From Acidimicrobiaceae bacterium (GTDB lineage Bacteria; Actinomycetota; Acidimicrobiia; Acidimicrobiales; Bog-793), in NCBI GenBank assembly GCA_027459565.1, contig DAIDIA010000054.1, positions 1 to 10,627 of the forward strand: 10,627 bases of DNA, written 5' to 3'. The translations under genes were made by a program, and so were the position numbers. The stretch's first letter is position 1; the number at the start of each line of letters is the position of its first letter. The notes under the pieces are model-generated. The model ran no database searches and was not told the DNA's origin. It saw only the letters and a list, made by a program, of their open reading frames with translations. Shown one piece after another: positions 1-6,356 of this stretch.

Positions 1-86
1 CGCCGCGAGGACAACTCTTCAGCGAGGCTAACTACCGTGAGAAGAAGCACCGCAAACGCGAGAGGCAAAATGGAAATCATGCCCAT
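1..86 (-). CDS. Partial membrane protein, N-terminus only
   Basis: Only the first 28 codons are visible; the gene runs off the left edge. The ATG at 86-84 overlaps the TGA stop of the preceding gene (88-86) in a TGATG arrangement. An AGGAG Shine-Dalgarno (97-93) lies six bases upstream, inside the end of that gene. The visible peptide starts MGMISILPLAFAVLLL and is strongly hydrophobic for about 20 residues before an acidic EE pair, so it is a signal anchor or first transmembrane helix. The start overlap implies translational coupling with 86-697 and one mRNA. A second ATG two codons later (80-78) is possible. No family can be assigned from so short a piece. Confidence 0.6.
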   Translation of the reverse strand, partial: MGMISILPLAFAVLLLTVVSLAEELSSR

Positions 87-697
87 CACTCGCTCCTTTC
101 CTCGCGCCGAATGCCCCAAGCACAGACCACGCCACCGAGCACCATAAGGGAGAGTATCATCCGCCAGGGCAGGTCTGCAAGACGGCTTCCGCGAGCGGCA
201 TCTGTCGGACTCTTAACCGTCTGCTCTGCGGTGAGGCGGATTGGAATCTGCTGGTCATCGGACGGAACTGGCGAACCGAGTCGTCCAGCGATGCCAGCCC
301 GCGGAAGCGCCTGGTTGGCTACGAACCCCAGATGAAGTGCGGGACCAACCGCCCCACGTATCGTCGTGGTGTAGGTTGCTCTGCTGATGGCCGCAGGTTC
401 GTTCCTCAAGCCATCGACGATTGGATCAAGAAAGCCGAAGGCAATGATAAGTAGGCCGACGTCTCGGAGGATCTCGCCAATCATTTCGTTGCGTGTTTTC
501 CGCTGCCGCTTGCGCACCTTCCTTGCTCGCGGTGCCTTCTGAGGCGCCGTCGGGGATGCCAGCTGTTCGACTATCGACGCCGCCGCAGACGACGTGACGG
601 GCTGCACACCCACCGGAGTCGTTGAGACCGCGGGTACTCCTGGCCCTACGCTAGGAATCGACATCGGCTGGGAGGGCTTCCCGGTGTCCTCGGGCAT
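86..697 (-). CDS. Two-helix membrane protein with Pro-rich basic N-tail, family unknown
   Basis: This 203-residue protein is not one I recognise. Residues 1-55 are rich in Pro, Ser, Thr, Ala and Val and look disordered. Residues 56-69 form a strongly basic patch (APRARKVRKRQRKT). A hydrophobic segment follows at about 78-97 and a second at about 177-196, ending in a short charged tail (RREERSE). The positive-inside rule puts the N-tail and C-tail in the cytoplasm and residues about 98-176 outside the membrane. The ATG at 697 has no clear Shine-Dalgarno and lies nine bases after the stop of 707-1036, so it is probably translated by coupling. It sits between a secreted protein gene and another membrane protein gene, suggesting a small envelope complex. 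It could also be a structural membrane protein with no enzymatic role; I see no catalytic motif. Confidence 0.7.
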   Translation of the reverse strand: MPEDTGKPSQPMSIPSVGPGVPAVSTTPVGVQPVTSSAAASIVEQLASPTAPQKAPRARKVRKRQRKTRNEMIGEILRDVGLLIIAFGFLDPIVDGLRNEPAAISRATYTTTIRGAVGPALHLGFVANQALPRAGIAGRLGSPVPSDDQQIPIRLTAEQTVKSPTDAARGSRLADLPWRMILSLMVLGGVVCAWGIRREERSE

Positions 698-706
698 TCG
701 GCCGGC

Positions 707-1036
707 CTAATGCTGCGCGTCCTCGCCGGCAACGACCTTCCTGATCTCACTCCAGCCGAAGGTCTCCTTATCGTCCAGTTTTCCGATCAGAGACAGGGCG
801 CCCTTCAGCCACTGGGCAAAGACGCTCCTCGGCATCGCCACCTGAGAAAAGACCCGAGCCGTCACCGTCGGCGGCGCACCTCCTGGACCGTTGTTCCCGC
901 GCGGCCCATTGTTGGTGTTGACTTGGAAGTCGCCGGGATTAAGGTCAGAGGCGCTGGCCACCGAGACCAGTGCTCCTGTAGAGAGCAGCGAACTTGTCAG
1001 TGTCGCTGCGAGCAGTCGCGTTGAAAGTCTCCGCAC
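707..1036 (-). CDS. Small secreted protein, family unknown
   Basis: A 109-residue protein with a classical Sec signal peptide: MRRLSTR, a hydrophobic core at about 8-26, and an Ala-Ser-Ala site at 27-29 that predicts cleavage before Ser30. The mature protein of about 80 residues starts with an Asn/Gly/Pro-rich stretch (about 33-56, repeated NNGP and GPGG-like units) and continues with a more ordered tail containing WLKGALSLIGKL and FGWSEIRK. It has no Cys and no lipobox, so it is probably released or held by a partner. The GTG at 1036 is chosen because AGAGGAG lies six bases upstream. It is first in a tight unit with 86-697 and the partial gene at the left edge. It has its own upstream region with a candidate promoter. 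The function is unknown. Confidence 0.72.
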   Translation of the reverse strand: MRRLSTRLLAATLTSSLLSTGALVSVASASDLNPGDFQVNTNNGPRGNNGPGGAPPTVTARVFSQVAMPRSVFAQWLKGALSLIGKLDDKETFGWSEIRKVVAGEDAQH

Positions 1037-1075
1037 GGAGCACTCCTCTCGATCTGGAATTTCTGCATGCTCAGA

Positions 1076-1089
1076 AGGGCAAAGGCCCT
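1076..1089 (-). other. Small hairpin in presumed leader of secreted-protein gene
   Basis: AGGGC and GCCCT arms of five bases flank a four-base loop, extendable by a G-T pair. On the minus strand it falls between the candidate -10 box and the Shine-Dalgarno of the gene starting at 1036. It could influence translation or stability of the leader; it is short enough to be accidental. Confidence 0.25.
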
Positions 1090-1094
1090 CCGAG

Positions 1095-1122
1095 AATATA
1101 TTTCACGCCGAATAAGTATTCG
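1095..1122 (-). promoter_or_regulatory. Candidate promoter with palindromic operator
   Basis: On the minus strand a TATATT hexamer (1100-1095, five of six matches to TATAAT) lies about 58 bases upstream of the GTG at 1036. Where a -35 box would be expected there is no TTGACA-like sequence. Instead a perfect inverted repeat, CGAATA-two bases-TATTCG, occupies 1109-1122. This placement fits a regulator that binds the palindrome and acts on the promoter. No transcript evidence is available, so both parts are predictions. Confidence 0.35.
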
Positions 1123-1352
1123 CGGATGGATTAGCTCTTGTAACCCATGCCAATTCGCCACATCGATGCATGCGCCGTCGGACTGCTTTGATTTCTCATG
1201 GACGACCTCTTGAGACCTCTCCGCCGTTGTCATCTTGACGAGTTCAATCGTTGACCATCGACAGTATCGACGTCGCGGTCCTTCGATTCGGCACAGGATG
1301 TACTCTCGGATCGGGGAAATGAAAGGAAGTTCACACGGAGTTTCTCGAGAGT

Positions 1353-2483
1353 TCAAATTCTCGCGTTTGCGATCCTTGTACCTTCAACGAGTGACTCGAG
1401 TTTGGACCACACAACACTCTTCGCAACCCGATCGCGCCCGATGAACGAACCAAAGCCGCAGTCGGTACCCGCCATGACCCGGTCTGCTCCGACGACGCTG
1501 GCGTAGGCTCCGAGTCGTTGAGCGACGAGCTCCGGGTGTTCCACAAAGTTCGTCGTGGTATCGATGACGCCGGGCACGAGGTACTTGTCCTCGGGAAGTT
1601 TGAAGTCCTCAAAGACCTTCCATTCATGTCCATGCCTCGGGTTCGAGGCCTCGAGCACAATCCCTGCCGGCGCGGCCCTGGTGATGAGATCGACGATGTC
1701 ACCGAGCGGCACGTCGGTTGTGTGGGGAGATTCATAGTTGCCCCAGCACAGATGAAATCGCATCTTCTCTGAAGGCAACCCCGCAACACCGCTGTTGAGC
1801 GCCTCGACACCTGTCGCTATCTCTCGACGGAATTCCTCGATGCTCAGATTCTGGAAGACACTGTTGTGACTCATTGCAAAATCTGGACAATCGAGCTGCA
1901 AGGTGATGCCAGCGTTGACGATCGCCTGGTATTCGGGCCGCATTGCATCGGCAATCGCGTGGAGATAATCGGCTCTGGTGGGGTAGTACTGGTTTTCGAA
2001 GAACATGCCGATGAGCCCCGGGCTCGCAGCGGTCATGAAGAGGTGATCGTGGGGGACTCCTGCCGCATCGGCTGCAGCCGTGAGATTCGCGATGTCAATG
2101 TGCACTGCATCGGGGTTGATGAGTCGAATCGGAGAGCTGCAAGGAGGCAACTTTGCACTTGGTCGTCCGCGCAACTTGACAGAGAGCTCGACGAAATCCT
2201 CGTGCCCCTGCAAGTCGTTGCTCTGCGGTCGGGCGGTTGCCTCTCCCTCGAAGCCCGCAAGTCGGTCGCTGACGTAGGTGGAATATCCGGTCTTGCCCTG
2301 TTCGCCATCGTTGACGATGTCGATTCCGAGGCTTTGCTGGATGGAGACGACCTCCGCGACCGCTTCTGTTGTTGCCTTTGCAAGACTGTCGGGAACGTGA
2401 CCGCCCTCAAGTTCGATCAAGAGCCGCGTCTGCTCCTCGGACCGCGGAAGGCTCCCCGTGTGAGTTGTCTGGATGTTCGCCAT
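1353..2483 (-). CDS. MetE-like cobalamin-independent methyltransferase (single catalytic domain)
   Basis: A 376-residue cytoplasmic protein of the MetE C-terminal (UROD/MetE-like) superfamily. Members use a zinc-bound thiol as nucleophile; examples are methionine synthase, which methylates homocysteine, and epoxyalkane:coenzyme M transferase. The N-terminal HTGSLPR motif (8-14) is typical. The full zinc set is visible: His244 and Cys246 in RFHLCWGNYE, Glu278 in VLEASNPRH, and Cys342 in GTDCGFGSF. The length fits a single catalytic domain; full MetE has about 750 residues with an N-terminal half that helps bind folate, which is absent here. The substrate is therefore uncertain: homocysteine, another thiol, or an epoxide-type substrate. 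The start at 2483 has a purine-rich GGGGAG very close upstream. No met or folate genes adjoin it, so context does not settle the role. Confidence 0.88.
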   Translation of the reverse strand: MANIQTTHTGSLPRSEEQTRLLIELEGGHVPDSLAKATTEAVAEVVSIQQSLGIDIVNDGEQGKTGYSTYVSDRLAGFEGEATARPQSNDLQGHEDFVELSVKLRGRPSAKLPPCSSPIRLINPDAVHIDIANLTAAADAAGVPHDHLFMTAASPGLIGMFFENQYYPTRADYLHAIADAMRPEYQAIVNAGITLQLDCPDFAMSHNSVFQNLSIEEFRREIATGVEALNSGVAGLPSEKMRFHLCWGNYESPHTTDVPLGDIVDLITRAAPAGIVLEASNPRHGHEWKVFEDFKLPEDKYLVPGVIDTTTNFVEHPELVAQRLGAYASVVGADRVMAGTDCGFGSFIGRDRVAKSVVWSKLESLVEGTRIANARI

Positions 2484-2583
2484 CTCTCCCCCTAAACGCT
2501 ATTGACAGTTCCTCGAGCAAGAAGTCGTGCCGCAATGCTACGAGAAGAACCGGGGCCACACGAATGTTCGTCGGTCTTGGTTC

Positions 2584-2600
2584 CCACGGGCAGCCCGCGG
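2584..2600. repeat. GC-rich imperfect palindrome
   Basis: CCACGGG and CCCGCGG arms surround a CAG centre with one mismatched pair. It lies about 100 bases upstream of the methyltransferase start and could be an operator or a short hairpin in the leader. Such a sequence can also arise by chance in GC-rich DNA. Confidence 0.3.
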
Positions 2601-2681
2601 TGACGTGACGGACCAAGGACCATGTGAAATCTGTCAGATGCATTTTTGCGCGTCATTCCAAGGTCGTGCGCGCAACCAACT

Positions 2682-2787
2682 ATGCCCGCGGGAATCTTCC
2701 ATTGGCGAATTCCCGTGACTCGGGCATTGCGTCGACGCATGAATTTTTCGTGATTCCTCGGAGGGTTCGATGCTGCTTCAACCGAGG
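2682..2787. other. Cluster of three inverted repeats, candidate structured element
   Basis: First, 2682-2727 can fold into a bulged stem. ATGCCC (2682-2687) pairs with GGGCAT (2722-2727), and GCGGGAAT (2688-2695) pairs with ATTCCCGT (2709-2716) through one wobble pair. The loop has 13 bases, with a five-base bulge on the 3' side. Second, 2728-2739 is a perfect 12-bp palindrome (TGCGTCGACGCA), followed shortly by five T (2744-2748). Third, CCTCGG (2756-2761) pairs with CCGAGG (2782-2787). The cluster could be a regulatory RNA leader for either divergent gene, a small RNA, or a set of protein sites. The fold works on either strand, so direction is not resolved. Confidence 0.35.
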
Positions 2788-2979
2788 ATCGCGTGCGGAT
2801 CCGTGCAGACATTTTGCGTGACCGCTGTGATCAAGAGTGTTGACCTAGCATTGGTCCGTTTAGTTTCGCGTGGCGGGACTCTGTGCGCGATGAATTTTTG
2901 AAAGCTCGCGAAGTTCAGCATGAGAGGTAGCGCTCTGGTCCGGTAGAGGTAGAACTGGCTGCAGCAACGGGGGAAGGAA

Positions 2980-4452
2980 ATGGCAGATCGAGGTGGTGCC
3001 GGCAGCGGACGAGGTTCATGGCGACGACGCCTCGGCCGTTGCATTGGAATCACGGCCGGTGTCAGCGATCCGATGCGTACGCCCCCGTCCGCTCCGCGCG
3101 CCCCTGACGCGCACTCGGCCGGGCGCGGCACCGTTCAGGAGTCTCTGGTCGACCGGCTCACTGGCCTTCCGAGCCTCATCCTCTTTGTTGAGCGCGTGGG
3201 CCAGGCGTTGGTCCGATCAAACGAGAACAACACGCTCATGGCGGTGCTCGATGTCAACATCGACGGGTTTCGTATCTTCAACGACGCCAAGGGAATGAAA
3301 TTCGGCGATGTCCTCTTGCAGGTTGTGGCCGATCGACTTCAGGAGACGATCGACAGTACCGATGTCATCAGCCGGATCCGTGCCGATGAGTACGGCGTGC
3401 TCTGCGCGCCTATTGCCAATGAGGGCGAGGCAATCGCTCGGGCAGAGCGCATTCTTGAATCTCTGGAGCGGCCATTTGCGTTGGCCGACGGTGATGTCAT
3501 CGTTAGCGCGAGCATCGGGATTGCGTTCAACAATGAGGCAACGTCCTCGGTGGGGATCATCGGAAACGCGGAGGTAGCGCTCCATAGCGCGAAGTCGGAG
3601 CGGCGCAGCAGCATCAAGGTTTACAAAGACGAGATCCGGACGCAGGCAAAGTATCGTCTTGCCCTGGACACGGCCCTGCGAAGTGCGTTGGAGCGAGACG
3701 AACTGTTCGTTGTCTACCAGCCGATCGCATCATTGAAAGACCGGGTGTATGTCGGCGTGGAGGCGCTTGTGCGTTGGAATCACCCCGAACTCGGTGTCAT
3801 CGGTCCACAGGAGTTCATTCCAATCGCCGAGGAGACCGGACTGATTGTGCCGATCGGGAGGTTCGTGCTCGAAACGGCGTGTCGACAGCTCCAGCGGTGG
3901 AGGGAGGCCTCGCCCAAGGCGAATGACTGGCGCATGTCGATCAATGTGTCGGCATCGCAGCTGAAGGCTCCGGGATTTCCAGAGTCGATCTCGCATGCGC
4001 TTGGCGAGACAGGACTCTCCTCCTCGGATCTCCGCATTGAGGTCACGGAGTCCGCCCTCGTCGACGGCGAGGTGGCAACCGAGGTGCTCCGGCGGCTCCG
4101 CGAACTCGGCGTGCGCATCTCCATCGATGATTTCGGCACCAAGTACTCGTCGTTGTCGTACATCACCAGACTTCCCATCGATGAATTGAAGATCGATCGG
4201 TCCTTTATCGATGATCTCGTCGACAACGAATCCCTGCAGGCGGTGGTTTCGGCGATCTTGACGATTGGAAGGTCGCTGGGCTTGACCGTAACTGCGGAGG
4301 GCGTCGAGACCCAGGCTCAGCTGATCCAGCTCCTGATGCTTGGCTGCGACTCGGCGCAGGGGTATCTCTTTGAGCGTCCACTCCTGCCCGGAGCCTGCTT
4401 TGCTGCGCTATCCAGTCCGCCGCGGCCACCCCTTGGCCAGAAATGGATGTGA
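2980..4452 (+). CDS. GGDEF-EAL protein A: degenerate cyclase half, probable c-di-GMP phosphodiesterase
   Basis: A 490-residue protein with a short low-complexity N-terminus (1-53), a GGDEF domain (about 54-220) and an EAL domain (about 225-478). The GGDEF half is probably inactive for synthesis. The signature reads RADEY at 134-138, the first metal-binding Asp is Asn93, and the RxxD inhibitory site reads DSTD (125-128). The EAL half keeps the catalytic set known for the family: Glu261 (EAL), Asn322, Glu354, Asp383-Asp384, Lys404, Glu440 and Gln460. It therefore probably hydrolyses c-di-GMP to pGpG in the cytoplasm; the dead GGDEF may bind GTP as an allosteric site. No sensor domain or membrane helix is seen. 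The ATG at 2980 follows purine-rich GGGGGAAGGAA. The first 31 codons have lower third-position GC than those after Met32 (3073), so that codon is an alternative start. The MBOAT gene follows in the same direction after 291 bases. Confidence 0.9.
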   Translation: MADRGGAGSGRGSWRRRLGRCIGITAGVSDPMRTPPSAPRAPDAHSAGRGTVQESLVDRLTGLPSLILFVERVGQALVRSNENNTLMAVLDVNIDGFRIFNDAKGMKFGDVLLQVVADRLQETIDSTDVISRIRADEYGVLCAPIANEGEAIARAERILESLERPFALADGDVIVSASIGIAFNNEATSSVGIIGNAEVALHSAKSERRSSIKVYKDEIRTQAKYRLALDTALRSALERDELFVVYQPIASLKDRVYVGVEALVRWNHPELGVIGPQEFIPIAEETGLIVPIGRFVLETACRQLQRWREASPKANDWRMSINVSASQLKAPGFPESISHALGETGLSSSDLRIEVTESALVDGEVATEVLRRLRELGVRISIDDFGTKYSSLSYITRLPIDELKIDRSFIDDLVDNESLQAVVSAILTIGRSLGLTVTAEGVETQAQLIQLLMLGCDSAQGYLFERPLLPGACFAALSSPPRPPLGQKWM

Positions 4453-4514
4453 GCGGTCCTCATGCCTCCGATGGGCTCGGGCGCGGATCTCCAGTCGGCG
4501 AATTCCCCACGGGT

Positions 4515-4542
4515 TTCGTGTCGCGCGCAGCTTCGTGTCGCG
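4515..4542. repeat. Perfect 11-bp direct repeat upstream of the MBOAT gene
   Basis: TTCGTGTCGCG occurs at 4515-4525 and again at 4532-4542, separated by six bases, so the repeat period is 17. It lies about 200 bases before the MBOAT start in the gap after GGDEF-EAL gene A. Tandem sites of this kind often bind a regulator as a dimer. Binding here is only an inference. Confidence 0.4.
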
Positions 4543-4659
4543 GGGTCGATGAGTTCACGATGGAGCGGTCGTCTCTCGCACTTTGAATCTTTTACCGAGT
4601 GACTCCGATCCCTGTGATCGCGTCGTGCTGATAGCCGACACTCTGGTCCGCAAGCTCCA

Positions 4660-4695
4660 TTGATGCTCCGGCGATATCGGGATATTGCCTGATAT
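4660..4695 (+). promoter_or_regulatory. GATAT repeats and weak promoter before the MBOAT gene
   Basis: GATAT occurs at 4673-4677, 4681-4685 and 4691-4695. The last two sit in ten-base copies of GATATTGYCY placed end to end. TTGATG (4660-4665, four of six to TTGACA) is followed after 15 bases by GATATT (four of six to TATAAT), a short-spaced candidate promoter. A CCC-TTCG-GGG hairpin (4703-4712) follows, before the AGGAG ribosome site at 4734-4738. This suggests the acyltransferase gene may have its own controlled promoter. Confidence 0.3.
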
Positions 4696-4743
4696 TGTCC
4701 TCCCTTCGGGGGCGGACGACCGAGCTTCTCCTGAGGAGTTGGT

Positions 4744-6180
4744 GTGCTCTTCCCGACGATCGACTTCGCGATCTTCTTTGCCGTCGTCTTCGCCGGGAAC
4801 TGGCTGCTTGCGAACTCTCCCACACGGTGGAAATGGTTCACGCTCCTTGCGAGTTATGTGTTCTACGCCTGGTATGACTGGCGATTCATCTTTCTGCTCA
4901 TGGCCTCCACGGTTATCAATGCCTTCGCCGGTCGTCTTATCTTCCCGGCGCGGAGCGAACGTGTCAGAAAACGGGTCCTCAGGCTCGCGCTTGTTGCGAA
5001 CCTAGGGCTTCTCGGATTCTTCAAGTATTTCGACTTCGGCGCCGCGAGCATCGACAACATCTTCCGATGGCTGGGAGTGCACAGCGCGCCGATTTCGCTC
5101 ATCAACATTACGGTTCCCGTCGGGATCTCGTTCTTCACGTTCATGGGAATGTCCTACGTGATCGATATCTATCGACGGTCACTTGAACCATCGTCGTTCA
5201 TCGATTTCGCGGTGTATCTATCGTTCTTTCCCCACCTGCTCTCCGGGCCGATCGTGCGCGGTTCGGAGCTGTTGCCACAGATCAAACGTTCGGGGGAGCG
5301 TGATGCAGACTCCATCGATCTCCCGGCGGCGGTGTTTCTGATATTCGGGGGCCTGTTCAAGAAGGTCGTACTCTCGAGCTACATCTCCACGGCGATCGTC
5401 CAACCCGTGTTCGACTCCCCCTCCGTGCATTCGGGTCCGGAGATCCTCTTCGCGGCATACGGATATGCCGTTCAGATCTACTGCGACTTCAGCGGGTATA
5501 CCGATATCGCGATTGGGTGCGCGCTCTTGCTGGGCTTTCGATTCCCGCAGAACTTCAATGCGCCTTACACCGCGCGCTCGTTGCAGGACTTCTGGCGAAG
5601 ATGGCACATGACGCTCTCGCACTGGCTGCGTGACTATCTCTACATTCCGCTTGGTGGTAGCCGCGGCTCGCGGGCGAGCCTCTATCGCAATCTGATGATC
5701 ACCATGGTGCTCGGCGGCCTGTGGCACGGCGCCGCCTGGACCTTTGTCATCTGGGGGGCGATCCATGGGACGGCGCAGTGTGTCGGTCACTTTCGTCGCG
5801 GCCGACGGGTGGCACGGGGCCTCCCACCCCAGTCGGAACGCCTGCTGGCCGTCTGGTTCCAGCGTGCAGTCACCTTCCACATCGTCTGTTTTGGCTGGAT
5901 CTTCTTCAATGCCCAGACACTCAACGGCGCGTTTACCCTTGTCTCGCGGCTGTTCACGACATGGGGACAGGCGGCTCCGCTGGTGAGGTGGCCGGTGGTA
6001 TTCGTCATTGTCTACGCAGTCGGGATGCAGTTCATCCCGCGGCCGTGGGCCAATGCGACGCGGTTCGCGTTTGCGAGGATGCCGCTCGTCGCCAAGGGTG
6101 TCATCCTTGCTGGCGCGCTCCTGATCATCACGACGCTCGGTCCACCCGGCGTCGCGCCTTTTATCTACTACAAGTTCTAG
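4744..6180 (+). CDS. MBOAT family membrane O-acyltransferase (AlgI-like)
   Basis: A 478-residue polytopic membrane protein of the MBOAT family, with roughly ten hydrophobic segments. MBOAT proteins move an acyl group, usually acetyl, across the membrane to an exported glycan or other acceptor. Key signs are QIYCDFSGYTDIAIG (244-258), the FWRRWHMTLSHWLRDYLY block (283-300), IPLGG (301-305), and the family active-site His328 in GGLWHGAAW, with a second His at 341 in WGAIHG. The end, PFIYYKF, resembles the AlgI/PatA-type C-terminus. Length matches bacterial AlgI-like members. The GTG at 4744 is chosen because AGGAG (4734-4738) lies five bases upstream. An SGNH-type partner follows after 176 bases, the usual pairing in polysaccharide O-acetylation. 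The acceptor glycan is not identifiable, and no polymerase or alginate gene is visible, so no alg symbol is given. Confidence 0.93.
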   Translation: MLFPTIDFAIFFAVVFAGNWLLANSPTRWKWFTLLASYVFYAWYDWRFIFLLMASTVINAFAGRLIFPARSERVRKRVLRLALVANLGLLGFFKYFDFGAASIDNIFRWLGVHSAPISLINITVPVGISFFTFMGMSYVIDIYRRSLEPSSFIDFAVYLSFFPHLLSGPIVRGSELLPQIKRSGERDADSIDLPAAVFLIFGGLFKKVVLSSYISTAIVQPVFDSPSVHSGPEILFAAYGYAVQIYCDFSGYTDIAIGCALLLGFRFPQNFNAPYTARSLQDFWRRWHMTLSHWLRDYLYIPLGGSRGSRASLYRNLMITMVLGGLWHGAAWTFVIWGAIHGTAQCVGHFRRGRRVARGLPPQSERLLAVWFQRAVTFHIVCFGWIFFNAQTLNGAFTLVSRLFTTWGQAAPLVRWPVVFVIVYAVGMQFIPRPWANATRFAFARMPLVAKGVILAGALLIITTLGPPGVAPFIYYKF

Positions 6181-6275
6181 TCAATATGAGGAAGCCTCCG
6201 AGATGCGGAATGCCGAGCGCAGTGATATGAACTTTACGAGGGGAATTTCGCGTTCTGGTGAAGACACGCGGCAAT

Positions 6276-6329
6276 GAGCGGAACCTGCGGGTCCGTGCGC
6301 TCTGGCGGAGGCGGACCCATGGAGTCCGT
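6276..6329 (+). other. Two hairpins between MBOAT and SGNH genes
   Basis: GAGCG (6276-6280) and CGCTC (6298-6302) enclose an inner GGA/TCC-type stem with one mismatch and a bulge. A second hairpin has GCGGAC (6311-6316) and GTCCGT (6324-6329) around a loop containing CCATGG. Neither is followed by a T-run, so these are not clear terminators. They may slow or partly stop transcription between the two genes, or stabilise one part of a shared mRNA. Confidence 0.25.
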
Positions 6330-6356
6330 TGTGAGATCGAGAGGAATTGAAGCACG

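Larger units (their letters stand above)
1037..1352. other. 316-bp intergenic region upstream of the secreted-protein unit
   Basis: The gap separates the end of the methyltransferase gene from the secreted-protein gene, both on the minus strand. The left part (1044-1122) holds the Shine-Dalgarno, a small hairpin and a promoter-like element, described separately. The rest (about 1130-1352) shows no convincing gene or strong structure. A weak 5-bp hairpin (CGAGA/TCTCG, about 1345-1362) spans the methyltransferase stop codon and has no T-run, so it is at best a poor terminator. Confidence 0.5.
2484..2979. other. 496-bp divergent intergenic region
   Basis: The region lies between the starts of the methyltransferase gene (minus) and GGDEF-EAL gene A (plus), so it must hold promoters for both. 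Short open frames here lack ribosome sites and protein-like composition. Visible elements are a GC-rich imperfect palindrome (2584-2600), an 11-bp palindrome ATCTGTCAGAT (2629-2639), the inverted-repeat cluster at 2682-2787, and a 10-bp direct repeat ATGAATTTTT at 2739-2748 and 2890-2899. A TTGACC hexamer (2840-2845) could be a plus-strand -35 box, but the matching -10 (TAGTTT, 15 bases on) is weak. I cannot place a confident promoter. Confidence 0.5.

Noticed and set aside
997..1356. Minus-strand frame of 119 residues across the gap before the secreted-protein gene
   Set aside because: It overlaps the start of a better-supported gene, lacks a ribosome site, and its composition (many Arg, His, Cys, no domain) looks like translated non-coding DNA.
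1866..2495. Plus-strand frame of 209 residues
   Set aside because: It lies wholly antisense to the MetE-like gene, which has clear family motifs; long antisense frames are expected in GC-rich DNA.
2502..2530. Perfect TTGACA on the plus strand as a promoter
   Set aside because: There is no -10-like sequence at 16-18 bases and no plus-strand gene for about 450 bases downstream.
2484..2700. Cobalamin or SAM riboswitch upstream of the MetE-like gene
   Set aside because: I could not find the conserved core of either class by eye; the palindromes present do not match their layouts.
2492..2812. Minus-strand frame of 106 residues upstream of the methyltransferase gene
   Set aside because: No ribosome site, no recognisable domain, Arg/Ser-rich composition, and it runs through the inverted-repeat cluster.
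4317..4841. Minus-strand frame of 174 residues spanning the gap before the MBOAT gene
   Set aside because: It overlaps two solid plus-strand genes and has shadow-like composition.
5218..5880. Minus-strand frame of 220 residues
   Set aside because: Antisense shadow of the MBOAT gene; His/Arg/Pro-rich with no hydrophobic core or motif.
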